In this document: piece after piece, positions 34,738-44,155 of the stretch
How the letters are laid out: the number at the start of each line of letters is the position of its first letter
How positions within the stretch are numbered: position 1 is the first letter of the stretch
From: Hyaloperonospora brassicae
Taxonomy: Eukaryota > Oomycota > Peronosporomycetes > Peronosporales > Peronosporaceae
Length of the DNA stretch: 64,000 nucleotides
Assembly (NCBI GenBank): GCA_947650285.1
Contig: CANTFL010001475.1
Span: 620,001 to 684,000, forward strand
Reading direction: 5' to 3'
Position numbers and translations under genes: made by a program
The notes under the pieces: generated by a model
The model's input: the letters and a program-made list of their open reading frames with translations, nothing else
The model's database searches: none
What the model was told of the DNA's origin: nothing

Positions 34738-36121
34738 ATGGCTGCGACCGCCTCGTCGACGGCGGCGAGCGGCGCGCCGCCCAGTGTCCTGACCAAGTTC
34801 CTGGGCCTGCTGCGCAACTACCGAGAGCCTGTGACGGATTCCGAGGTGCGCGACTATTTCCGGGCAGAAGGTGGCGGTGGGGGCTACGAGCAGCTGCCGG
34901 ACGTCATCAACGCGCTCTTGGGCGAAGGCAAAATCAAGATCTTCAAGAAAGGAAACGTGCTGTCGTACGGTATCGTGGACGCAGAAGAGGCAGAACGGGT
35001 TCGAGGACTCACGTACGGTGCTTGGTCTCTGCTAAAGGGGAGTGGGGGGCCTGGACGACCCGATAGCATGAAGATGATGACGACAAGGCATTTTGTGCTG
35101 TGGCAGGTTGGAGCAGCGGCTCGTGCTGCAGGAGATTGAGCGTGCGGGCAACAAAGGCATTTGGACGAGGGATATCAAGACGCACACGAATATCCCGCAG
35201 GTACAATGGGGTCTATGGTGTCAGCAGAGTATGTAAAGCGGTTGGAAACTGCTGGCAGCGTGTAAACAATTAGGTGTGTGTTTTGTTGGTTGTTGTGGCG
35301 AGCAGCAAATTGTGACCAAGACGTTGCGCCTGCTCGAGACGCGGCGTCTGGTCAAATCGGTCAAGTCCATTAGCAGCAGAAACAAGAAGCTGTATATGCT
35401 GTTTGACCTGGGTAAGGCGTGCTTTGTAATACGTGGAGAATGAAGTGAGTGGCGTACTGATCGAGCGTATATTCGCGACCGTTGTGTTGTTGTTGTTGTT
35501 GTTGTTGGCTGTAGTGCCTTCGACGGAAATCACTGGCGGCCCGTGGTACAATGAGCAGGAGTTCGACCACGTATTTATCGACACGCTCAGCACGTTTGTG
35601 TACGAGGTGATCAAAGCTTCGGGAATGAGTACATTGAATGCAATCACAGACAAGGTGCACGCATCAGGCATTTCCAAGGTGGCGTTGGGTCCCGAGGAAA
35701 TCGGCTCCATCATCCAGATGCTCATGTACGACGGTCGTGTGGAGGAAGTCCGCTCCGTGCGTCTAACGCCTGGTGTACGCAAACCTGCATATCGCACGTC
35801 GCTCGTTCACGACTCCCTGCAGTGTTTTCTCTCTCGTCTCACACTATTGCTGCGTGTTTCGCTTCTGCAGGTATCTCACGAAGCAAAGTACAAGGTCTCG
35901 CCACAAATTACGACATTCAACTACCTGTCGGAGACTCCCTGCGGCGTATGTCCGGTGCGCAAAACGTGTTCCAGCCAGCCAACACTGCCCTCGTTTGCTG
36001 ACAGGACATGTTTGTTGGTATGATTCAGGTGTTCGATCAATGCCAAGAAGGCAACGTCATCTCGCCCCGCTCGTGTCTCTATATGACCAAGTGGTTAAGC
36101 CTCAAGGACCTTGACTTTTAG
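34738..36121 (+). CDS. POLR3F: RNA polymerase III subunit RPC6 (POLR3F)
   Basis: Winged-helix subunit of the Pol III RPC3-RPC6-RPC7 initiation subcomplex. Six exons: 34738-35012, 35107-35200, 35306-35411, 35515-35774, 35871-35954 and 36029-36121, giving 303 aa (human 316). Winged helix 1 spans about residues 13-80; the second contains ERAGNKGIWTRDIKTHTNIP and LRLLETRRLVKSVKS. ITGGPWYNEQEFD is a family landmark, and the C-terminus carries the iron-sulfur cysteines (PCGVCP, FDQC, ISPRSCLYMTKWL). The donor of intron 4 is the least certain border: 35775 keeps phase and removes a T-rich stretch, but the frame is also open through the intron. The other borders follow GT-AG consensus and phase. Confidence 0.93.
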
Positions 36122-36235
36122 TTTTTCTAGTTCGTCCGACCCATTGATCCATTCGTTTCAGCCAACCATCGTGTCGATAGCACTAATTGTAGCCAATCAT
36201 CTGAGCGCAGTCACGAAGTTCGCGGTTCCCAACCA

Positions 36236-38320
36236 ATGGCCACTCGTCCTGCGAGTTTAGCGCCGGCGAACGCGTCTGCTTCGCCTCCACCTCCTGTCAA
36301 TCTCTTTGCGTTCTCTCATACGCAGGACCGCAGCACGTCAGCGACCCCAGGGCCAGCGCCGCTTTCGTACGAAGGTGCGACACCAAGTTCGCTTTACGAT
36401 CGTTACAAGTGTTTATCCTGATTTTCATCATGAGATTGTTGCTGATATTGTTGCGAATATTATTGTTGATATTGTTCCTATCGTCATTATTATTGCTGCT
36501 TTTATTGTTATTGTTCTTATCGTTGGTATTGTTGATATTATTGTTATTGCTTTTGTTGCTATTTATGCTATTATTGCTGCTGCTGTTTTGCTGCTGCTGT
36601 TTTGCTGCTGCTGTTTTGCTGCTGCTATGTCTACGGTCTTGCAGAGTGTAATCGTGCGTACTCTCTTCCGTTCAATGCGTCAAACGCCATGACTGGAGCA
36701 ACTCTTGCGTCGTCACTTGGTACTGGAGCTGCAGACTCGTGGTCAGTGCCTTTGTCGCGCTGGTCCACCGCCTTGTTGACACCGAGATACTTGACAACCG
36801 CTACACACGACATGCCGCCGATGTACGATGTGTCGCCAACGAATTCAGCAATTGATCTGGAAAGATTCCGATGTGTCAGTGCTGGAGTTGTCGCGAATGA
36901 GGTGGGCGATCGGTGCTGTGATTACGATAATGGCCCTAGTGCTGCTTTGTTGACCAGAGCGACGATGCCCGAGACGGTTGAAAGACAGCAAGTCGAGCAC
37001 TCCGGAAGAAGTGTTGGCATATGGGGCAACACTGCTGTCAACAACACTGGCGGCACTTACATGACTATGAGTGCCGCACTAGAAGCTCTTTCGTCGTCGC
37101 CAGCTGCTGCAGGGATCGCATGTTCGACCTCAGCAGCGCCGAGCAGGAAGCGCAAGCGGATCCCAGGTGCGATGCGTATGCGCAATTTTCTGTGCACGCA
37201 TCCCGGGTGCGGCAAATCGTTCGCGGACAGCGCTCACTTGAGAGACCACACGGTTGTACACACTGGTGAAAAGAAGCTAAGCTGTCGGACATGCCACAAG
37301 CTGTTTGCGCGTGCGTCTACGTTGCAAGAGCACATTCGTGTGCACACAGGCGAGAAACCTTATGTCTGTGGTGTTCCTGGCTGCAACAAGCGGTATTCGT
37401 CACGAGCTGCGATGCGGTTCCACCGCTCGTCACATACGTCACAGCGGTCCCTGACTGCTGAACAGAGTCGAGGCGAAATTGTACGCGCAGGGGTCGACGG
37501 TAATGCTTCACCGACACAAGACGCGCAGATGCCGCCGTTTACTTGTCTGGAATGTGGCAAACATTTCTGTGTGCATGAGCTATTAATGGCTCACTTGGGG
37601 GTTCACGCCGCCCACCGTGCTGCTGCAATCGCCTCCATATCGTCGTCTGAAAACGCTGTTGAGCACGCACGAAGAAGTGAAGAGGAAGCAGGCGCGGTCC
37701 AGTGGCACGTACACGGTGAAGAGAGCTTGCCCAGTGTTGGCGCTCCGCCACGCGATGAGAGCAGAGAGTTTCGGAATACGATACGGGCGCAACAAGATCA
37801 GATCGAACGGCTGAAGGCTGAAGTTTTACGACTGCGCAGGAAGATCGCTGCAGATCCTGTTGCAACACCTGCTCCAACTGCAGTAGTAGTCGGTGATCAG
37901 CCTGCGCTAACGCCTCCAGTCGAAATGCTCCACGATGGTTATAAACCGTTTGAATGCTGCATCTGCCACAACCGATTCACCAACTTCTATCAGCTCACGT
38001 TCCACGGCAAGCAGCACCCACAGGCGCTCATGGCCGAAGTGACAGGGAAGCAGGTTCCAGTTCCTGTCGGACCCAAGCACTGCCCCGATGAGCAGTGCGA
38101 GTATGCGAAATCGACGGGTAGAAGCTTGAAGAACCTGCAGACCCTCAAACGTCACTGGCAACGACGCCATCAAAATGAGCGGCCATATACGTGCACGCAT
38201 TGCCCACCGACGCGTCAAAAGACTTTCAAGACCCGAGAGAACCTAAAGGCTCACCAAAAAGATTGTCCGAGAAACATCTTCGTCTGTCGAGATCTGTACC
38301 CGACTGATGTTGTGTCGTAA
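36236..38320 (+). CDS. C2H2 zinc-finger transcription factor-like protein
   Basis: Probable nuclear DNA-binding protein, 604 aa. Exon 1 is 36236-36374 and exon 2 36645-38320, joined at phase 1 (donor AAG/GTGCGA, acceptor TTGCAG/AG). Three tandem C2H2 fingers with TGEK linkers lie at about residues 228-312 (CTHPGCGKSFADSAHLRDH, CRTCHKLFARASTLQEH, CGVPGCNKRYSSRAAMRFH). A fourth separate finger (CLECGKHFCVHELLMAH), a short coiled coil (IRAQQDQIERLKAEVLRLRR), and a C-terminal group (CCICHNRFTNFYQLTFH; a long CHWQRRH-type and CTHCPPTRQ finger pair) follow. A basic patch SRKRKRIPG precedes the first finger. CCAAT boxes lie at 36193-36197 and overlapping the start codon. The target is unknown. Confidence 0.82.
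36420..36630. repeat. TTG/TTA/CTG trinucleotide-like tract within an intron
   Basis: About 210 bp of imperfect T-rich triplets on the plus strand (ATTGTT, TTATTG, GCTGCTGTTTT units) fill most of the 270-nt intron of the zinc-finger gene and end right before its acceptor. Confidence 0.85.
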
Positions 38321-38366
38321 AACGAAACGTGGCAAACAGCGGCTACACCTTTATTCCAGCGGTGCC

Positions 38367-40386
38367 TTACTTGGCAACATCGAAGACTTGCTCAATGATA
38401 CGGTGCAAATTAATGCTTTCCAGGTAGCCCTAAGACGTAAATAGCAAAGTTCTAGCGTCACAAGCATGTCCAGTCAACGTGAAGATAACAAAATGCACGT
38501 ACCGCCTTCATCTTCTTGACAGCATGCAGATACACGACGATAGCATGAAAGCAATTTTCTTCGCCCTGCAGACCACGAAGTGTCAATGTATCAGCAAAAT
38601 TTACTGCAGAACATGGCAAATAAGCGTACCGGGACAATCTCGCGAACTGCGCCTTTCACCAGTGCCTTAAAGTGAGGTGGACGCCCCACCGTCTGGACGA
38701 GAAAAAGGCGGCTGCGTACTCGCGGTGTGAATGGACGGCTGGGGCCTTTGCTGAAGTAGTAGGACTTCCAAAACGGTCGGTCACGCTCGTTGTCTGCTGG
38801 CAACATGTTGTCCATCAAGCAGCAAAAAGTGTTCATCATGATCTCGGCGTCCGTCGGCAAGTTCTCCGTCCACTCTTTTCCTTTCCAGGCAGCGCCCTTG
38901 TTCCAGCGAAATCGATCGAGGCTACGGTCCTTTGACAGCATGATCAGTCGCTCGAGGACATACTGTTGGCGTTCTAAGGACGCGTAGTCTGTGCTGTTAG
39001 GATTACCGACATTCAAGTATTTTTCAAACTGGAAACACACACAACCATTTCAGTTCAATAACGTTCGGTTCGCAATACTTAGCAAAACAAAAGGTTACAC
39101 TTACGCTTCGGTGCTCCTCAAACAGAAACACGCCTCGCTCCTTGCTGAAAAACAATGGGCTTTTGGCAAGGTTGTGCAGCATGTCAGATAGCGATACATT
39201 CGTCATTTGATTCGCTTGGCCTGGCGGGCACAAAAGGGCCTGTGACGGTACGCGACGCAAAAGAACGTCCGCCATCACACCACACTCGTTGAGAGCACTC
39301 GCATTTTCCAGAAAAGCCTCGACAACGTCCTTCACGTGATACGCAAGCAAGCGGCGAATGTTGCGGCAGTACAGGTGCATGAACATCGCAAGCCCCCATT
39401 CTTCCAGCTGCTGCCACGCAATATGTGGAAGCGACGACGTACGCAGTGGATCATCTTCACCGTCGCCCGTGTTGACGTCACGAAGGTATGGGTCGAAGCC
39501 CGAAGCCTGATACACGCGAGGCACCATGGACGCATTGCCATAGATGCCATAAGCATCACTCTGGTAAGAGTTTTCGATTCCATATGCGGAAGCCGACTGC
39601 ATCGATTCCTCGGCTTCTTTCTGTTTTTGAGCTTTTTGGATGCGGCGGAGATACGCTTTACCGTCTTCGACCGTCTTGACAGGAGCAGGGTCAAACAACG
39701 AACGCTGCTCTTCACCTCGCCTCTTGCCATTTTGCAAATCATCTTTTTTGGACAGCCGTCCGCGCACCACATTGAGTTTCATCACTTCCTCCACTACAGT
39801 GCATCGCAGCCACGAATGAATCTCGTTAGTACTAGATTTTTCACTTGCGGTGAGTATCAAAAACGCAACGCACATTGTGCCGTCCGGTCCAGCGACGCAG
39901 GAGCAACAGCGTTCGGTTTCGTGACTCTGGCCAAGTACTGCATCATTGCGTCAACAGTAGCATGTCCACGTTAGTTCTTCACTCATCAGAATACAGATCC
40001 ACAGACACATGGGGTACCTTCGAATTGAACTGGATCAGCAGCTCTTCCCCCTGCACTTGCGCTACTCGCAGCACTAACAGCATCGACAGCACGAGCAGTC
40101 CATGACCTGCAGCATCAAGTGTGTCTCAATAACAACGTCCCCAAACACAGCTTCATAGTCGCTTGCCACGTAAAACAAAGACCGCACCTGCGATAGCCAA
40201 TAGACAGAGCCAAATTGTTGAGCTCCAGTCGCCATTCACGACGCTCCAGAGAGGCGGCAGCGTTAGCCACAGCATCGTCGCAAGCACGAGCATCATCGAT
40301 CCCAAGTTGCTCGTGTACGTCGCTAGCTGCGCCTCACGGATGGCGTGCGTCTCCATAGTACGCAGCGCCTCGGCGCCGTCCGCCAT
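38367..40386 (-). CDS. TMEM209: TMEM209-like nuclear envelope protein (7 exons)
   Basis: Homologue of TMEM209 (CYB561-N family), a nuclear-pore-associated membrane protein in animals. Minus-strand exons: 40386-40170, 40106-40018, 39937-39897, 39843-39105, 39028-38630, 38565-38503, 38429-38367, giving about 536 aa (human 561). Exons 1-2 encode three hydrophobic helices (LGSMMLVLATMLWLTLPP, TIWLCLLAIAGAVFVL, LLVLSMLLVLRVA). The C-terminal half carries the family signature: RFRWNKGAAWKGKEWTENLP, TDAEIMMNTFCCLMD, RPPHFKALVKGAVREI, then NCFHAIVVYLHAVKK and the final helix ending DVAK. Exon 3 (41 nt) is uncertain: phase forces a weak donor at 39896, and other arrangements are possible. It shares a 166-bp promoter with the EEP gene and is tail-to-tail with the zinc-finger gene, stops 46 bp apart. 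Confidence 0.85.
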
Positions 40387-40552
40387 CAGTCAAATACTTG
40401 GACGACTTTGCTCCAATCCGAGACGTTCCGCTTGAGTCGACGCGATTGTTTTATTTCGACCAATCCGATTGCGTTTTCCTGCGATCCGATCGCGTCTTTT
40501 CAACCAATGCGGTTGCTGCACGTGATGAGAACTCACGCCCTCGACGCATTTT
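40387..40552. promoter_or_regulatory. Bidirectional promoter, TMEM209 / EEP hydrolase
   Basis: 166 bp between divergent start codons. Plus-strand CCAAT boxes lie at 40414-40418, 40460-40464 and 40504-40508; the middle one is part of CGACCAATC (40457-40465). Related phrases CAATCCGA occur twice and GATCCGAT once. Confidence 0.7.
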
Positions 40553-41807
40553 ATGAAGAGCTTCGAGCCCCTCTTCCCGGCCGCAGCGGCGCCGCACAAC
40601 CCGTACTACCGGCACTCCAAGGCACGCAAAGGGTCGTACACGTCCGCCACTGACCGCTTCTACGTGCTCGTGGGGACTGTCGTGGTATTTGTGCTCTTTC
40701 TAGGCTACCAGAACCTCGGCAACGTCCCGCCCACTTCAACTGACCTGCAAGCAGGAGCGGCGGCGGCGCTGTCAGGAGGCAAGCAGCGATTGAGACTACG
40801 TGGACCGCACGGCAGTATGGCAACGAAGACGGAGACGCAGCAACAGGCGCTGAGCACCTCGTCGCTGCGGTTCAAGATCATGACGTTCAACTTGAGATAT
40901 GCTGGCACGGGGGACGGACTCAATGGCTGGCAGTACCGCAAGGAGCACGTAGCAGACATTATCAATCGATACCATCCAGCAGTCTTGGGTACTCAGGAAG
41001 GGCTGAAGACGCAACTGGCAGAGCTGGAGGTGCGTGTCGAGGGCACAGAGGCGGTAGTGTGATGGCGCAATGTGCTGGTGGGTACGTGTATGCTCACTGT
41101 GTTGCGTGCATGATCAGGCCATGTTGAAGCACCCGTATGAGCGCTTTGGTGTCGAGCGCGAGGAGAATGGTGAGTTTGAGCAGCTTTTCTACGATACGGA
41201 GGTGCTTGAGCGCCTGGACAGTGGCGATTTCTGGCTGTCGGAAGAGCCCGATAGACCGGGAACGAAAGGATGGGATGCAGCATGTGTGCGTATGGTGACG
41301 TGGGGAAAGTTTCGTCTGCGAGCGACGCAGCAAGAGCTGTTTGTGTTCAACACACAGCTGGATCACGTGGGCGATCAGTCGCGTGAGAAGAGCTCTACGT
41401 TGCTTTGGGAGCGCATGAAGCGAATTGCGGGTGATGCACCGCTCTTCCTCATGGGTGATTTCAATACGTATCGCCACACGAGTACGTACAGCTTCTACAC
41501 GTCTCAAAAAGACGGGCCTCAGCTGCGTGAAGCCTGGCCAGAAGCGGCAAAACAGATTGGTGACGTGTCGTATACGTACCACGGCTGGGCTGGTGTTCAC
41601 AATGATGGAGAGAAGAATGCTATTCGTGCTGCCAACCACATCGACTGGATCTTCTATCGCCCGGAGATGAAAGTGCTGACGACGGAGGTCATTACCGAAG
41701 ATCGTAACGGGCGCTACCCGTCGGATCACTACCCCATCCAAGCCGAGGTGCTCTTTCCGAGTCCTGCACAGCTTCCTCCCCCGCACCGGGCTGACAAAGG
41801 CAATTGA
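40553..41807 (+). CDS. Membrane-anchored endonuclease/exonuclease/phosphatase-fold protein
   Basis: Two exons, 40553-41029 and 41118-41807 (phase 0), give 388 aa. A cytoplasmic N-terminus of about 35 residues is followed by one membrane helix (FYVLVGTVVVFVLFLGY) and then the EEP catalytic domain, so it looks like a type II membrane protein. Catalytic motifs are present in order: IMTFNLRY (metal/phosphate-binding Asn), LGTQEG (metal-binding Glu), FNTQLDH, MGDFNTY (Asp-Asn pair), HIDWIFY and the closing SDHYPI with catalytic His. The residues LRYAGTGDGLNGWQYRK fit the bacterial/eukaryotic EEP subgroup acting on unknown phosphoesters. Substrate (nucleic acid, lipid or sugar phosphate) cannot be told from sequence. 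Confidence 0.88.
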
Positions 41808-42561
41808 GTCAGAAGACGGTGTCAAAATGGGCTGCTTTGGGCTGTTACGGCCGGGACGATTTGCTAGCGTTGTGCAGTTTTGCAGCTCAATCTGTTCGGA
41901 TGCGGTACGGGCTGCGTCAGAGAGTCCGTGTCGAAGGTGACGCCTTATCTCGTTGTGCGAAGTCCACTGGGACTTGCAGAATCGAGGCTTCTGTCAGCAC
42001 TAGGGCCTCAAATATATCATTGCGCTATGAGTGTGTACGGTTCTTATTCTTGACTCGACCATCAAGTTCGTAAAGGGGCGGCCTTGAGTGGTGATGCTGT
42101 GGTCTGTCACAAAACTACGCGAACAAAAGCAGGTTGACCTCCGTGGCGAACGGTATGCGAGCCCATGCCTGATAAGTGCGTCAACACATGATCGATGGCA
42201 TTGGAACCTGAGCGCCATCAAAGCTGAAACCTTGCGGTCCAGCACCTGCACAGCTCCAAGTCGACTTGCAACGTATTGTTGCGTGCCATTGGACTTGTCT
42301 ACATGAGTGAGCGCAAGTGTCACTACGCACATGACATCGATTTGACTCGACACATCTACGATCGACATGCAGTCATGCGTTGTAATCATATTCGCACGTG
42401 CAGCAGCGGCATGAGATACTGTCCTGTGTCATGCCAATGCTGCAGGGCAATTTCAAGATGAGGTAGTCCGTCTTATAAACATCGTGCAACAAACGCACTC
42501 AAAAGCCTGCCTGGCATTGACACGGTCTAAGCTTGTGCTCGATAGTCATGCGACAGCAAAG
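41808..42561. other. Intergenic 3'-3' spacer
   Basis: Lies between two convergent genes. Short frames on both strands show no domain. Confidence 0.6.
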
Positions 42562-44155
42562 TTAACTGCCGACTGGCTCCTCTGCTTCGACCTTCTTGAG
42601 CATCGCGATGATAGCATTGGCAGTGGCTTCGTTGCGAGCAACTCCACGGCCAACTGTGTACATCTCAGCAAGGTTCTTCCAGGCCTCCATTGAGTCTCTG
42701 TCAGCCGCCTCCTGATAGTAGTAAAAAGCTTTCTGGAAGTCCTGCTTTACGCCGACACCGTTGTAGTACAAAGCACCAAGACAGCAGAATGCGTCTGCGT
42801 GTCCTTGCTGAGCAGCAGCTAAGTAAAAATGGCGTGCCTGCTCATGATCCTGATCGAACCCGTCACTACCGTGCAAGTAGATGTCTGCCATGCAAAAGTA
42901 CGCGTCAGCATCTTCCGCCTCCATAGCCTTGTCCAGATGCTCAAGGAACTTGGCTCGATCCGCAGCAAAGTTGTTGACGTCATCGCCTGAGCGGTACAAC
43001 TGCGCCAAGTAGTATAAAGCTCCAGGATGACCCTTACTGGCTGCCATCTCGATAAGCATGAGACCACTTGTAAAGTTTGCCTCGATTTCCAGCTCTGTGT
43101 CTCCCTGATGCAGCAGCGTTCCCATGAAAAACTGAGCCGACACATCACCCATTTCTGCTGCACGAGTAAAGAAAGCGATCGACGCACTCTTGTTGCCCAA
43201 GAAAGGCGGTTCTGCATGATGAACACCCTCATACAACATCACGCCAAGGTTGTACAATGCATCCGGGTGTGGATTCTCGCCCTTCGACACGTTTGTATAC
43301 CAGGCACTGGCCTCCAGTGCCATCGGCGGGTCATGGCTCAAACATAGGTTTCCAAGCTGAACATGAGCATCTCGGTGGCTGTTATCCGCCGCACGTCGAA
43401 CCCACTCCACTGCTTTTGTCGTATCCAGCTCTGTCTTTGCAATGTCTGCGTGTCCCTTGTCAGCACTCTCGAGCAGCGGCTCTAGCTTCGACTTTGGTTG
43501 CAGCAAAAACTCCATTGTCTTGCCAAATGCGCGGTCGAGCTCGCCAGTCGTCGTGCGCTGCACCACTGACGCATCATCAGCCAAGCGCGTCGTTTTCGCT
43601 CGTGCCTTGCGTTTCTGCTCCATCAAATATTGCTTGTAAGCAGCACGTGCACCCTTCCGAATATCTTTGATGGTCTCATGGTCGCCACTACGTCCAACGC
43701 GTTGTCGATTGGCTTCCGCGTCGCGGATCAGCTCCTTGTTCTTGCACTGAGCTTCGTCTTCGTCCTCGTCTTCTCCCTCCTCTTCGTTCAGCAGCAGCGA
43801 GCCCAGCAAATACTGCGCGTCTGCAATGTTGGCGTGTGCCGCCACCCCTAGACACCCCATGGCCTCTTGCATGTTGTCCTCGTTTATCAGCTGCTTGGCC
43901 TTTTCAAAAGTTGCATATGCCTACAGCGATCAATCGATCAATTGCGTGCAACAGATAAGTCCTCACATCACCCAATTCGTGTTGCCAAACGCGACCAAAT
44001 AGCATCAGACGCACCTCTTTCTCGTCTACTGCAGAGCTATACGTGCGCTTGATGGAAGAAGGACAGCGCCGGGCAGTCGAGAGCGCTCGACCGCTGAAGG
44101 CCGCTCGACCGCTCGTGGCAGCTGCTCGGCGGAGGACTTGCCGTATCATTTGCAT
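42562..44155 (-). CDS. Sel1-repeat protein with mitochondrial presequence
   Basis: Two exons on the minus strand, 44155-44015 and 43920-42562 (phase 0), give 499 aa. Exon 1 encodes an arginine/serine/alanine-rich, acid-poor start (MQMIRQVLRRAAATSGRAA...) ending near TYSSA, a typical mitochondrial targeting presequence. A second Met two codons later is an alternative start. The body consists of Sel1-like (TPR-type) repeats, for example AVEWVRRAADNSHRDAHVQL, DALYNLGVMLYEG, SIAFFTRAAEMGDVSAQFFM, GALYYLAQLYRSGD and DAFCCLGALYYNGVGVKQDF. An acidic stretch (EEEGEDEDEDE, about 85) and a basic charged segment separate the first repeat from the rest. Such proteins act as scaffolds; partners are unknown. 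Confidence 0.85.

Noticed and set aside
35775..35870. Continuous POLR3F exon without an intron here
   Set aside because: The frame is open, but the stretch would add 32 residues absent from the family and ends in a T-rich tract plus CAG acceptor, so an intron is more likely.
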